The translations under genes were made by a program, and so were the position numbers. The notes below the pieces were generated by a model that made no database searches, was not told the DNA's origin, and saw only the letters and a program-made list of their open reading frames with translations. 64,000 nt of DNA. Origin: Candidatus Uhrbacteria bacterium. Its GTDB lineage: Bacteria > Patescibacteriota > Patescibacteriia > 2-12-FULL-60-25. Every line of letters starts with the position of its first letter. The stretch's first letter is position 1. Shown piece by piece: positions 39,682 through 53,047 of this stretch. Where the stretch lies: NCBI GenBank assembly GCA_008363075.1, contig RHKK01000003.1:1-64000 (forward strand). The letters run 5' to 3'.

Positions 39682-40011
39682 TCAGGCCGCCGAGTCCTGC
39701 ATCTCGGCGGCGCGCATGTCCGCCATCGAGTCGAGACGCGCGATCACGCGCTCGAGCGCGTCCGCGAGCTTCTCGTGCTCGTGGTCGCCCGTGTGCATCG
39801 TGCACACGAGCAGGACCGCCTCCGCCGACGCGCGCTTGCTCTGCGGCAGGTGCTCGATCGGCGTCGCCATGAGCTCTTCGCAGCCGAGCGCCTCGATCAG
39901 CTCGTCGGCGTCGACCGGGCGCAACTCGCCCTCCACGGTCGTGCCGTGACGGGGCTTCACGTGATCGAGGGCCTTCTTGAGCATCTCGCGCAAAGGATTC
40001 TTCTTCGCCAT
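39682..40011 (-). CDS. Unrecognised 109-residue protein, island gene
   Basis: Family not recognised. The ATG at 40011 follows TGGAGGAATGAGGCA. MAKKNPLREMLKKALDHVKP is a basic helix; the middle is acidic (DADELIEALGCEELMAT); the second half is a likely amphipathic helix with a His/Asp/Glu cluster (CTMHTGDHEHEKLADALERV). Two cysteines and that cluster might bind a metal, but spacing gives no known motif. Soluble. It is followed by repeat copy A and a palindrome. Confidence 0.58.
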   Translation of the reverse strand: MAKKNPLREMLKKALDHVKPRHGTTVEGELRPVDADELIEALGCEELMATPIEHLPQSKRASAEAVLLVCTMHTGDHEHEKLADALERVIARLDSMADMRAAEMQDSAA

Positions 40012-40063
40012 TGCCTCATTCCTCCAGTCGAAATACTGCGGTGATGGCCAAGTGGCCGGTTGG

Positions 40064-40109
40064 AAAGATCAGCATCAGGGATCGAGTGATCGATCTCTCG
40101 TGCTGACCG
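40064..40109. repeat. 46-base island repeat, copy B
   Basis: Two differences from copy A (39585-39630). It is followed by a different hairpin, CGGCGAAC-aagctgc-GTTCGCCG, in the place of the copy-A palindrome. It lies 3' of the leftward 40155 gene. Confidence 0.8.
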
Positions 40110-40154
40110 GCGAACAAGCTGCGTTCGCCGTCAGGGTGGAAGTTGCGGATGGAG

Positions 40155-40352
40155 CTAGCGCCGGCGGTTCGCCTTGCCGACGCGGACCTTCCAGTCCACG
40201 CCCATGAAGGGCCGGGGCCTGGGCGCGTCGATGAGCATGGGGCTCGACGAACGCTTGCGGTTGCGCATGGAGTCGCACGGCGAGCGCATCCAGGCCTCGA
40301 TCTCCGCCTCGCTGGCACGGTAGGCGGTCTGCGAACGGTGTCCGTCGAGCAT
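40155..40352 (-). CDS. Small basic protein (65 aa), first gene of the island
   Basis: Family not recognised. The ATG at 40352 follows TTAGGAGGAGCG. The protein begins MLDGHRSQTAYRASEAEIEA, continues with WMRSPCDSMRNRKRSSSP and ends VDWKVRVGKANRRR; it is strongly basic toward the C-terminus, with one cysteine. It may bind nucleic acid, by charge only. It is the promoter-proximal gene: a near-consensus promoter lies 75-103 bases upstream, divergent from rpoB, and the whole 34.3-40.4 kb series could be read from it. Confidence 0.5.
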   Translation of the reverse strand: MLDGHRSQTAYRASEAEIEAWMRSPCDSMRNRKRSSSPMLIDAPRPRPFMGVDWKVRVGKANRRR

Positions 40353-40426
40353 CGCTCCTCCTAAAGATCATGACCCCGGAAATCCGCTTGGGAGCATCCC
40401 TCACGGTTTTCAGAGTCGAACGTATA

Positions 40427-40455
40427 AGGATAACACAAAAAGACGATCTTGTCAA
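40427..40455 (-). promoter_or_regulatory. Island promoter
   Basis: Read leftward: TTGACA, 17 bases, TATCCT; leader of about 68 bases. Confidence 0.75.
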
Positions 40456-40628
40456 GATATGTGTGACAATTTTCTATCCATAAATAACCAAATTTAGCTA
40501 ATTAAAGCACTTATATATTTTTATTGTTTTTAAATAGCCGACAATTTTGGCTAATAAAAGCGCAATTTGTGGATATCTCGAGCTTTTCAATTCTAAGAAA
40601 ACCAAGATTTGTTTATTTTTAGCGATTT

Positions 40629-40687
40629 TTGACAAAACATTCCTTCCACACTTTATTCTTGACGATTATTCATTGGGTTGTTAGAAT
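40629..40687 (+). promoter_or_regulatory. Tandem rpoB promoters
   Basis: P1: TTGACA, 17 bases, TTTATT (40629-40657). P2: TTGACG, 17 bases, TAGAAT (40659-40687). P2 is the better match and would start RNA near 40694. Confidence 0.75.
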
Positions 40688-40693
40688 TCGCCC

Positions 40694-41050
40694 ACAACAG
40701 TGCGATTTGACATCCCGCATTTTGCGGGATATCGGACGGTTTCCGGACAACCGATCCTCATGAGCGACCACACACAAAATTGAAGCCCCTCCTTTAACCC
40801 CCGTTGGGAGGTGTTTTACTTGCCCCGTGATCCGCTTGCGGATTTTACGGGGATCCGGTCCTCATCAGCTTGTCGCGCTGTCTTTCATTCATCCCTAGGG
40901 TTTGTGCGTGCCTGTACGGTCACCGACTTCCCCGGCCGCCGTGTCTCATGCCGCGTGCCCCGTATAAAGCGCAAGCGCTCTACGGGGTTTACGCGGTCGC
41001 CGGTCCCGTGCGGACGCGCACTCCGAAAACCCGCAGCCCCCACATCGCCC
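40694..41050 (+). promoter_or_regulatory. Long structured leader of rpoBC
   Basis: About 357 bases between P2 and the rpoB ATG. It carries ATCCCGC-atttt-GCGGGAT (40712-40730); a terminator-like CCCTCC ... GGGAGG-TGTTTT (40787-40817); and two similar hairpins closed by CCCCGT/ACGGGG (40823-40852 and 40958-40987). The layout suggests attenuation or protein-mediated control. An open frame in phase with rpoB crosses it but is not conserved-looking. Confidence 0.55.
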
Positions 41051-44000
41051 ATGCCTGCGATGCAATTCCGCCGCCAAGCTCCGAAGGATTTGGAACGGCG
41101 CTATTTCACGGCCGCGCGCGACGCCATGGCGTTGCCCGACCTGATCGAGATCCAGAAGACCAGTTACCGCTGGTTCGTCGAGGAAGGAATCCGCGATCTC
41201 TTTAAGGAGATCTCGCCGATCAAGGACTTCATCGGACGAGACCTCGAGCTTCATTTCGTCGACTACTATTTTGACGAGCCGAAGTTCGACGAGAAGACGT
41301 CCAAAGCGAAAAACGTCAACTTTGAGGCGCCGTTGCGCGTGAAGTTGAAGTTGATCAACAAGCGCAACAACATGGAGAAGGAATCCGAGGTGTACCTCGG
41401 CGATTTGCCGCTCATGACCGACCGCGGCACGTTCATCGTGAACGGTATCGAGCGCGTGGTCGTCTCGCAGTTGGTGCGTTCCGCCGGCGCGTTCTTCGCC
41501 GCGGAACTTCTGCACAACCGTCGCTACTACGGCGCGAAGATCATCCCGAACCGCGGTGCGTGGCTCGAGTTCGAGACCGACGGCAACAACGTCATCTGGG
41601 TGAAGATCGACCGCAAGCGCAAGGTCGCCGCGACGGCGCTTCTGCGCGCATTCGGCATCGGATCGAACGAGGAGATCTCGCAGCTGTTCACCGACGTCGA
41701 CGTCCATCCGATGAACAAGTACATCGAGGCGACGCTCGCGAAAGACGTTTCGACGAACGAGGACGAGGGATATATCGAGGTGTACAAGCGCATCCGTCCG
41801 GGCGATCTCGCCACGGCCGACAACGCGCGCTCGCTGATCCATTCGATGTTCTTCAACTTCGACCGGTACGATTTGGGAACGGTGGGTCGCTACAAATTCA
41901 ACAAGCGCTTTAGCCTCACCACCGAGCACGAGGTGATCTCGAAGGAAGAGAACCGTATCCTCACCAAGGAGGACCTGATTCACATCTTGCGCGAGATCAT
42001 CCGCTTGAACGTGTCGCAGGAAGATGCGGACGACGTGGACCACCTGGGGAACCGTCGTGTGCGCGCGGTGGGCGAACTCGTTCAGAGCCGCTTCCGCATC
42101 GGTCTCGCGCGCATGGAGCGCATCGTCAAGGATCGCATGTCCACGATGGACATCGACGCGCTCAATCCCGCGAAACTCATCAACGCGCGTCCGGTGATCG
42201 GCGCGGTTCGCGAGTTTTTCATGAGCTCGCAGCTGTCGCAATTCATGGACCAGACGAATCCGCTGTCCGAGCTCGAGCATAAGCGCCGCTTGTCCGCGAT
42301 GGGACCGGGGGGCCTCACGCGCGAGCGCGCCGGCTTCGACGTCCGCGACGTACACCGCACACACTACGGCCGCATCTGCCCGATCGCGTCTCCGGAAGGT
42401 CCGAACATCGGCCTTGTGGGCCACTTGTCATGTTACGCGCGCATCAACGATTACGGCTTTATCGAGGCTCCGTATCGCGTCGTGAAGAACTGGGCCAAGA
42501 ACGACGGGAAGGACGCCGTCGGTGAAGTGCTGCGCGTGGACGTGCGCGACGGCGAAGGAAACGTCGTCGCGAAAGGCGGAACAGAGGTCGACAAAAAGCT
42601 CGCGGAAAAGCTTGCGAAGGTTTCGATCGACAAGGTGCCGGTTCACCCGACCGTCACGAAGGAGATCGTGTACCTCAACGCCTTTACGGAAGAGCGCGGT
42701 ACGACCGCGCCGGCCACGACGCCGATCGGCAAGGACGGCAAGTTCCTCGTCGAGCGCGCGGCCGCCCGCAAGAACGGCGAGCCGACGGTCGTCGACGTGC
42801 ATGAGATCGACTACGTCGACGTATCTTCGAAGCATATTCTTTCCATCGGCACGTCGCTCATTCCGTTCGTCGAACACGACGATGGTCACCGCGCGCTCAT
42901 GGGTACGAACATGCAACGACAGGCCGTGCCGTGCGTGAAACCGGATGCGCCGATCGTAGGCACGGGCGTCGAACGTCGCGTCGCTATCGACGCGGGCCAC
43001 GCCGTGATCGCTCCGGACGACGGCGTGATCGTGTCCGTATCGGGCAAGCACATCGAGTTCCAGGGTTCCGACAAGACCATCCGCCGCTACGATCTCATCA
43101 AATTCCAGCGCTCGAACCACTCGACCTGCCTGAACTATCGCCCGGCGGTCACGAAGGGGCAAAAAGTGTATGCCGGCGAAGTCCTCGCCGACGGCACGTC
43201 CGTCCAGCACGGCGAGCTCGCGCTCGGTCAGAACCTGCTGTGCGCCTTCTTGTCCTGGGACGGCTATAACTACGAAGACGCCATCATCCTCTCCGAGCGC
43301 CTGGTGCACCAGGATCGGTTCACGTCGATCCACATCGAACATCACGTGATCGATGTGCGCGACACGAAACTCGGTCCGGAAGCCGTGACGAGCGACATCC
43401 CGAATGTCTCGGAAGAAAAACTCCGCAACTTGGACGAGCACGGCATCGTGCGCATCGGCGCGGAGGTGAAGTCCGGCGATATTCTCGTCGGCAAGATCAC
43501 GCCCAAAGGCGAAACCGACTTGTCCGCGGAAGAAAAACTCTTGCGCGCGATTTTCGGCGAAAAGGCGCGCGACGTGCGCGACTCGAGCTTGTATCTCGAG
43601 CACGGCGAAAAAGGAAAAGTCATCGACGTGAAAACCTTCTCGCGCGACGCGGGCGACAAATTGCAGCCCGGCGTGTTGAAGCAAATCGTCGTGACCGTGG
43701 CCGACCTGCGTAAGGTGCAGGTGGGCGACAAACTTGCCGGCCGCCACGGCAACAAGGGCGTCATCTCCAAGATCGTGCCGGTTTCCGACATGCCGTTCCT
43801 CGAGGATGGCACTCCGGTGGACGTGATCCTCTCGCCGCTCGGCGTCGTCTCCCGCATGAACCTCGGGCAAATCCTCGAGACGCACCTCGGCCTCGCGGCG
43901 AACGCGTTGGGCTACCTGGTCGCGACGCCGGTGTTTGACGGCGTGCCGGAAGACACGATCCGCGAAGAGCTCAAGAAGGCCGGGTTCCCGGAAGACGGAA

Positions 44001-44512
44001 AGATCTCGCTGTTCGACGGCCGTACCGGCGAACGCTACGACCATAACCCGACCGTCGGCTACATCTACATGCTGAAGCTGAACCACATGGTCGAGGATAA
44101 GATCCACCAGCGCTCCATCGGCCCGTACTCGCTCATTACCCAGCAGCCGCTGGGCGGTAAGGCGCAATTCGGCGGCCAGCGCTTCGGTGAAATGGAAGTG
44201 TGGGCGCTCGAGGCGTACGGCGCGGCGCATACGCTGCAGGAAATCCTCACCATCAAGTCCGACGACGTGCCGGGCCGCTCCAAGGCATACGAGGCCATCA
44301 TCAAAGGCGAGCCGATCCGCAAGGTCAACGTGCCGGAATCGTTCCACGTGCTCGTGCGCGAATTGAAGGGTCTCGGCCTCGACGTCGAGCTCCTGAAGCA
44401 CGGCAAGCGCATCGAGGAAGCGGGACCGAAGCCGGAATCCTTCCGCGCGCGTCCGGCTCTCACGAATCCGACGGATGACTCCGAATGGGGTCCGCCGCAA
44501 GAACAGTTCTAG
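41051..44512 (+). CDS. rpoB: RNA polymerase beta subunit
   Basis: 1153 residues from MPAMQFRRQAPKDLERRYF. The family landmarks appear in order: ALPDLIEIQKTSYRWF, the rifampicin region SSQLSQFMDQTNPLSELEHKRRLSAMGPGGL, HYGRICPIASPEGPNIGLV, NLLCAFLSWDGYNYEDAIIL, and the C-terminal EVWALEAYGAAHTLQEILT. It forms the catalytic cleft with RpoC. The start was chosen from homology; an extra 80 codons upstream in the same frame belong to the structured leader. rplL, the usual upstream gene, is absent, so rpoBC form their own transcription unit. Confidence 0.97.
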   Translation: MPAMQFRRQAPKDLERRYFTAARDAMALPDLIEIQKTSYRWFVEEGIRDLFKEISPIKDFIGRDLELHFVDYYFDEPKFDEKTSKAKNVNFEAPLRVKLKLINKRNNMEKESEVYLGDLPLMTDRGTFIVNGIERVVVSQLVRSAGAFFAAELLHNRRYYGAKIIPNRGAWLEFETDGNNVIWVKIDRKRKVAATALLRAFGIGSNEEISQLFTDVDVHPMNKYIEATLAKDVSTNEDEGYIEVYKRIRPGDLATADNARSLIHSMFFNFDRYDLGTVGRYKFNKRFSLTTEHEVISKEENRILTKEDLIHILREIIRLNVSQEDADDVDHLGNRRVRAVGELVQSRFRIGLARMERIVKDRMSTMDIDALNPAKLINARPVIGAVREFFMSSQLSQFMDQTNPLSELEHKRRLSAMGPGGLTRERAGFDVRDVHRTHYGRICPIASPEGPNIGLVGHLSCYARINDYGFIEAPYRVVKNWAKNDGKDAVGEVLRVDVRDGEGNVVAKGGTEVDKKLAEKLAKVSIDKVPVHPTVTKEIVYLNAFTEERGTTAPATTPIGKDGKFLVERAAARKNGEPTVVDVHEIDYVDVSSKHILSIGTSLIPFVEHDDGHRALMGTNMQRQAVPCVKPDAPIVGTGVERRVAIDAGHAVIAPDDGVIVSVSGKHIEFQGSDKTIRRYDLIKFQRSNHSTCLNYRPAVTKGQKVYAGEVLADGTSVQHGELALGQNLLCAFLSWDGYNYEDAIILSERLVHQDRFTSIHIEHHVIDVRDTKLGPEAVTSDIPNVSEEKLRNLDEHGIVRIGAEVKSGDILVGKITPKGETDLSAEEKLLRAIFGEKARDVRDSSLYLEHGEKGKVIDVKTFSRDAGDKLQPGVLKQIVVTVADLRKVQVGDKLAGRHGNKGVISKIVPVSDMPFLEDGTPVDVILSPLGVVSRMNLGQILETHLGLAANALGYLVATPVFDGVPEDTIREELKKAGFPEDGKISLFDGRTGERYDHNPTVGYIYMLKLNHMVEDKIHQRSIGPYSLITQQPLGGKAQFGGQRFGEMEVWALEAYGAAHTLQEILTIKSDDVPGRSKAYEAIIKGEPIRKVNVPESFHVLVRELKGLGLDVELLKHGKRIEEAGPKPESFRARPALTNPTDDSEWGPPQEQF

Positions 44513-44551
44513 TCAGGCTACTGACTACTCACTACTGACTACAGACTACCT

Positions 44552-48541
<3,990 letters not shown>

Positions 48542-48570
48542 GGGCGCGACATGCTGTGCCCGTACAACAA

Positions 48571-48600
48571 AAAACTCCCTGCCAAAGCGGGGAGTTTTTT
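48571..48600 (+). terminator. rpoC terminator
   Basis: AAAACTCCCTGC-caaa-GCGGGGAGTTTTTT, 30 bases after the stop. Confidence 0.88.
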
Positions 48601-48608
48601 GAATCTTA

Positions 48609-48658
48609 TGTAGGGGCGCAATTCATTGCGCCCGGGCGTGATGAATCACGCCCCTACA
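48609..48658. repeat. Tandem palindrome between rpoC and ruvC
   Basis: GGGCGCAAT-tc-ATTGCGCCC and GGGCGTGAT-ga-ATCACGCCC side by side, with outer TGTAGGGGCG/CGCCCCTACA complementarity. Confidence 0.7.
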
Positions 48659-48672
48659 TGTAGGATATCGCC

Positions 48673-49149
48673 ATGCGCATGCTCGGCATCGATCCCGGAT
48701 TTGACCGCACCGGTTGGGGCGTGATCGAAGACGTCGGTGGACGGCTTTCGTTCGTCGAGTGTGGCTGTATTCAGACTTCGGTGAAGGATGCGTATCAAAA
48801 GCGTTTACAGGATGTGCGCGACGGCGTGCGCGTTCTGATCGCGCAATACAAGCCGGATGCGGTCGCCATCGAACAGCTTTTCTTCCAGACCAACGCAAAA
48901 ACCGCCATCAAAGTCGGGGAAGCGCGCGGCGTCGTCGTTCTCGCGGCGGCGGATGCCGGGCTTCCGATCGTGGAACCCACGCCAAACCAGGTGAAATCCG
49001 GCACGACAGGGCAGGGAAATGCCGAGAAAAAGCAGGTGCAGGAAATGGTGACCCGCCTCCTCAAATTGAAGGAAATCCCAAAGCCGGATGACGCCGCCGA
49101 CGCCCTGGCAATTGCGATCGTTGGGGTAGCGATGACCTCTCGGCTCTAA
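48673..49149 (+). CDS. ruvC: Holliday junction endonuclease RuvC
   Basis: 158 residues. MRMLGIDPGFDRTGWGVIE carries the first catalytic Asp (Asp7), AVAIEQLFFQTNAKTA the Glu (Glu67), and KPDDAADALAIAI the final acidic pair (Asp140, Asp143), as in the family. It resolves recombination junctions as a dimer. ruvA lies 6 kb away on the same strand and ruvB is not in the window, so the ruv genes are split. No ribosome site is clear. Confidence 0.96.
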   Translation: MRMLGIDPGFDRTGWGVIEDVGGRLSFVECGCIQTSVKDAYQKRLQDVRDGVRVLIAQYKPDAVAIEQLFFQTNAKTAIKVGEARGVVVLAAADAGLPIVEPTPNQVKSGTTGQGNAEKKQVQEMVTRLLKLKEIPKPDDAADALAIAIVGVAMTSRL

Positions 49150-49230
49150 CTCCTCCAGCTCCTCTTTTGCTAAAGAGGAGTGCATCAGAGACGCCTCCCT
49201 CTTGAGCACAAGAGGGAACGAGGGAGTTAG
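49146..49230. terminator. Branched palindromic element after ruvC
   Basis: Outer CTAACTCC/GGAGTTAG (8 bp) starts in the last codons of ruvC and encloses CTCCTCTTT-tgct-AAAGAGGAG and CCCTCTT-gagcac-AAGAGGG. No T run, so its role as terminator is uncertain. Confidence 0.5.
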
Positions 49231-49252
49231 GGTCCGGACTCTTGATTTTCTC

Positions 49253-49281
49253 TTGTTTGTTCTGCGGAAAAACGGTAAAAT
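49253..49281 (+). promoter_or_regulatory. Promoter of the metallo-beta-lactamase-fold gene
   Basis: TTGTTT, 17 bases, TAAAAT, 37 bases before the ATG. Confidence 0.5.
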
Positions 49282-49317
49282 AAGTCCGTCCACAGACCCT
49301 GATTTTTTCGCTCTATT

Positions 49318-49959
49318 ATGCAGATTTTCTGGCATGGTTTCTCCTGCGTCCGTATCGAGGCTGCCCATGGCGATAAAGAGGCCGTTTTAGTGACCGACCC
49401 GTACGGTTCCGAGACGGGTTTGCGCTTCCCGCGGACCCTCAAGCCCGATGTGGTCGCACTGACGCACCAAGACCGCGAGCGCTTCCCGCTTGAAGCGTTC
49501 GAGAACGCCCCGTTCGTCATTGACAATCCGGGAGAGTACGAGGTGAGCGGCATCTTTGCGTACGCGATCGCGGTCCGAACGGCCGACGAGGCGCATCCGC
49601 ATCACCTCATGTATCGCTTTGAGATCGAGGGCATGTCCGTCGGCTTTCTCGGGAACCTGAAGCGCAAACTGACCGACGAGGAAATCGCGCGGCTCGGCAG
49701 CATCGATATTTTGTTATTGCCCGTCGGCGGCGGCGAGTTCATCACCGCCAAGCAGGCGGTGGAGACCATCAAGGCGGTCGAGCCGCGCATGGTGATCCCG
49801 CTTGCGTATCATGTCGAGGGCCTCAAAAAAGAGCTCGGCACGGCCGATGCGTTCTGCAAAGAGCTGGTCTGCAAGCGGCAGGACGCGAACAAGCTCAAGA
49901 TCACCAAGAAGGACCTGCCCGCCGAGGATTTCGTCGTCACCGTCCTCGAACGCGCATGA
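49318..49959 (+). CDS. Metallo-beta-lactamase-fold protein (UlaG/UPF0173-like)
   Basis: 213 residues. The N-terminus MQIFWHGFSCVRIE and VLVTDPYGSETGL follow the UlaG-like pattern (xxxxGHSxxxI, DP). The usual metal motif HxHxDH reads ALTHQDRERF, so several ligands are missing; later IDNPGEYEVSGI, LLLPVGGGEFITAKQAVETIKAVEPRMVIPLAYH fit the fold. This GEYEV subfamily is common in CPR and may be non-catalytic or bind different metals. Its substrate is unknown. The next gene begins six bases later. Confidence 0.75.
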   Translation: MQIFWHGFSCVRIEAAHGDKEAVLVTDPYGSETGLRFPRTLKPDVVALTHQDRERFPLEAFENAPFVIDNPGEYEVSGIFAYAIAVRTADEAHPHHLMYRFEIEGMSVGFLGNLKRKLTDEEIARLGSIDILLLPVGGGEFITAKQAVETIKAVEPRMVIPLAYHVEGLKKELGTADAFCKELVCKRQDANKLKITKKDLPAEDFVVTVLERA

Positions 49960-49965
49960 TACATT

Positions 49966-50358
49966 ATGACCCGTAAAGCTCCCGCGCGATCTGCGCGCTC
50001 CCGATCACGAAAAACCGCCATATCGTCGGTGCCGGAAGCGTTCGCGATGCCTGCCCCGGAGGACAAACAAACGCTCATCGCCGCGCACGCGGAACGTCGC
50101 AAGGCGCATCCGCCCGGCAATCTCTTCGGCATGTATGTCGGTGTCGCGGTCTGTACCATTCTTGTACTCGTCGGGTGGGCGATTGCCCTGCCCAAGATGC
50201 TCGGATCGACGCCGGACAAGGCGGACGGCGCAATTGATGCGGTCGTGCAGCACGGCTCCGCCTTCACGCAAAGCTTCTCCGGGGACAAGCCGTTCGAGGA
50301 GACGGCAAAGCTCATCGAAGACATGAAACGTCAACAAGAATCAGCGAAAAATAACTGA
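49966..50358 (+). CDS. Unrecognised single-pass membrane protein (130 aa)
   Basis: Family not recognised. A basic N-terminus (MTRKAPARSARSRSRKTA) and a soluble part lead to one membrane helix (LFGMYVGVAVCTILVLVGWAIALP) followed by about 55 outer residues ending KLIEDMKRQQESAKNN. Orientation by charge puts the N-terminus inside. It starts six bases after the metallo-beta-lactamase-fold gene, so the two are one operon, and it precedes gyrA by 87 bases. Confidence 0.7.
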   Translation: MTRKAPARSARSRSRKTAISSVPEAFAMPAPEDKQTLIAAHAERRKAHPPGNLFGMYVGVAVCTILVLVGWAIALPKMLGSTPDKADGAIDAVVQHGSAFTQSFSGDKPFEETAKLIEDMKRQQESAKNN

Positions 50359-50445
50359 TGGCCGTCGTAAGGGACGGAGAGACGGAAGGGTCGTGGGGAT
50401 CACTTCCGTCGCTCCGCTCCTCGCGCCGACTCATCGACGCCCGAT

Positions 50446-52914
50446 ATGTCCGAACAGAACTCCATGTCCTTGCTGCCGCCGAACGTCAAACCGGCCGCCT
50501 TGGTGGACGAGATGCAAACCGCCTTCCTCGATTACGCGATGAGCGTGATCGTGGATCGCGCGCTTCCCGACGTCCGCGACGGGTTGAAGCCCGTGCACCG
50601 CCGCATCCTCTACGCGATGTGGACGCTCGGCCTGCGCGCGAACGCGAAGTTCCGTAAGTCCGCGACCGTCGTCGGTGAAGTACTCGGCAAATACCACCCG
50701 CATGGCGACACGGCAGTGTACGACTCCATGGTGCGCATGGCGCAGGAGTTCTCGATGCGCTATCCGCTCGTCAAAGGTCAAGGCAACTTCGGTTCCGTGG
50801 ACGGCGACAGCGCGGCCGCCATGCGATACACGGAAGCCAAGCTGTCCGGCATCGCCGAAGAGCTGTTGTTCGACATCGATAAGAACACGGTGGACTTCCG
50901 TCCCAACTATGACGGCTCGCATGACGAGCCCAAAGTGCTCCCGGCGAAAATTCCGAACCTGCTCCTGAACGGCACGCTCGGCATCGCCGTCGGAATGGCG
51001 ACGAACATCCCGCCACACAATCTGACCGAAGTTTGCGACGGCCTCGCGGCCGTGATCGAGGATCCGGACATTTCCATCGACGAACTCGTGAAGATCATCC
51101 CCGGCCCCGACTTTCCGACGGGCGGCATCATCTATGACAAGAGCGCGATCAAACAAGCGTATGCGTCGGGCAAGGGCGGGATCGTCATGCGCGCCAAAAC
51201 CGAGATCGTGGAGGAGAAATCCGGCAGTTTCCGCATCATCGTCGACGAGTTGCCCTATCAGGTAAATAAGGCTCAACTGCTTGAAAAAATCGCGGAACTC
51301 GTCACGGAAAAGAAGATTGAGGGGATCAGGGATTTGCGCGACGAGTCCAACAAGGACGGCATCCGCATGGTCATCGAGCTCAAGAAAGACGCGTATCCCA
51401 AGAAGGTCCTGAACCAGCTCTTCAAGATGACGCAGCTCCAGGACACGTTCCACGTGAATTCGTTGTGTCTCGTGGACGGCATCCAGCCGCGCATCCTCAC
51501 GCTCAAGGACTTGCTGCTCGAGTACGTGAAGCATCGCAAGGAAGTCGTGACGCGGCGCACGCAGTACGAGCTTGATCGCGCGAAGGAGCGCCTGCACATT
51601 TTGGAAGGCTTGCGTATCGCACTTTTGAAGATCGACCAGGTCATCGAGACGATCAAGAAGTCGAAGGACAAGGATGAGGCGAAGGTGAACTTGATGACGA
51701 AATTCAAGTTGAGTGAGATTCAGTCGCAGGCGATTCTCGACATGCGCTTGCAGCAGCTCGCCAACCTCGAGCGGTTGAAGGTCGAGCAGGAGTGGGAGGA
51801 GAAAAAGAAACTCATCGACGAGCTTGAGTCGATTCTCGCGTCCGCGAAAAAGATTTTGAACATCATCAAGAAGGAAGTCGAAGAATTGAAAGACAAATTC
51901 GGCGACGAACGTCGCACGAAAATCGTCGCGGGGCCTGTCGGCGAGTTCTCGATGGAGGATTTGGTGCCGCAAGAAGACACGCTCGTGATGCTCACGCAGG
52001 ACGGCTACATCAAGCGATTGCCCCCGGATACGTTTCGTACCCAGGGACGTGGCGGCAAGGGCGTGATCGGCCTGGAAACCAAGGAAGAAGACGCCGTCCG
52101 CACGATGTTCACCACCAATACCCACGCGGAAATCCTGTTTTTCACGAGCCGCGGTCGCGTGTTCCGCCTGAAGGCGTACGAGTTGCCGCAGGCGTCGCGT
52201 ACGAGCAAGGGCCAGGCGATCGTGAACTTCCTCCAGCTCGCGCCGGGAGAAAAAGTTTCGGTGACGCTTGCGGACGACGATCTCGAAGGCGCGAAGTATC
52301 TCGTCATGGTCACGACGCAAGGCACGATCAAGAAAACGGCGCTCGAGGATTTCGAGAACGTGCGTCGCTCCGGACTGATCGCGATCAACCTCCATGAGGG
52401 CGACGAGCTTGTGTACGTGAAACCGTCCACCGGCGGCGATGATATTTCGCTCGTGACGCGCGAAGGACAGAGTATTCGCTTCAGCGAAGAGGATGTGCGC
52501 GCGATGGGGCGGACGGCCGCGGGTGTGCGTGGTATTAAATTAAAGAAGAAGAACGATCGCGTCGTCGGCATGGATGTCATCAACCCCAAGCTCGCGGACA
52601 AGGGGCAGCTCGAGCTCTTCGTCATCACCGAGAACGGCATGGGCAAGACGACGAACCTGAAGGAGTACAAGACGCAGGGCCGCGGCGGCTCCGGCATCCG
52701 CACCGCCAAGGTCACCGACAAGACCGGCGGCGTGGTGAACGCCTTCATCTCGTCCAAGGATGATGAAACCGATCTCGTGATGATCTCGAAACACGGCATC
52801 GTGGTGCGCACGCCGTTCAAGAGCGTGCCGAGCCTCGGCCGCGATACGCAGGGGGTGCGACTCATGCGCTTCAAGGAGGCTGGAGACGGCGTGAGCGGCG
52901 TGAGTTTTGTCTAA
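50446..52914 (+). CDS. gyrA: DNA gyrase subunit A
   Basis: 822 residues. The catalytic tyrosine is Tyr128 ([10 protein letters not shown]). The quinolone region reads [14 protein letters not shown], with Thr89 where E. coli has Ser83, and the Asp equivalent to D87 kept. The C-terminal pinwheel carries the GyrA box QGRGGKG, which marks gyrase and not topoisomerase IV. With GyrB (not in the window) it introduces negative supercoils. It ends in a strong terminator. Confidence 0.96.
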   Translation: MSEQNSMSLLPPNVKPAALVDEMQTAFLDYAMSVIVDRALPDVRDGLKPVHRRILYAMWTLGLRANAKFRKSATVVGEVLGKYHPHGDTAVYDSMVRMAQEFSMRYPLVKGQGNFGSVDGDSAAAMRYTEAKLSGIAEELLFDIDKNTVDFRPNYDGSHDEPKVLPAKIPNLLLNGTLGIAVGMATNIPPHNLTEVCDGLAAVIEDPDISIDELVKIIPGPDFPTGGIIYDKSAIKQAYASGKGGIVMRAKTEIVEEKSGSFRIIVDELPYQVNKAQLLEKIAELVTEKKIEGIRDLRDESNKDGIRMVIELKKDAYPKKVLNQLFKMTQLQDTFHVNSLCLVDGIQPRILTLKDLLLEYVKHRKEVVTRRTQYELDRAKERLHILEGLRIALLKIDQVIETIKKSKDKDEAKVNLMTKFKLSEIQSQAILDMRLQQLANLERLKVEQEWEEKKKLIDELESILASAKKILNIIKKEVEELKDKFGDERRTKIVAGPVGEFSMEDLVPQEDTLVMLTQDGYIKRLPPDTFRTQGRGGKGVIGLETKEEDAVRTMFTTNTHAEILFFTSRGRVFRLKAYELPQASRTSKGQAIVNFLQLAPGEKVSVTLADDDLEGAKYLVMVTTQGTIKKTALEDFENVRRSGLIAINLHEGDELVYVKPSTGGDDISLVTREGQSIRFSEEDVRAMGRTAAGVRGIKLKKKNDRVVGMDVINPKLADKGQLELFVITENGMGKTTNLKEYKTQGRGGSGIRTAKVTDKTGGVVNAFISSKDDETDLVMISKHGIVVRTPFKSVPSLGRDTQGVRLMRFKEAGDGVSGVSFV

Positions 52915-52924
52915 GGTTGGGGGA

Positions 52925-52965
52925 AAAACAAAACACCCCGCAGTACTGCGGGGTGTTTTGTTTTG
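52925..52965. terminator. gyrA terminator (bidirectional)
   Basis: AAAACACCCCGCAGTACTGCGGGGTGTTTTGTTTT: a perfect 17-bp palindrome-type stem with T and A runs. Confidence 0.92.
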
Positions 52966-53047
52966 GATCAACTCGAGCTGATTCCGCGCTTGGTATCGTA
53001 TTTCCATGCTATTCAAAACTGTGCGTCTTGTCAACGATTTGTTGCGG

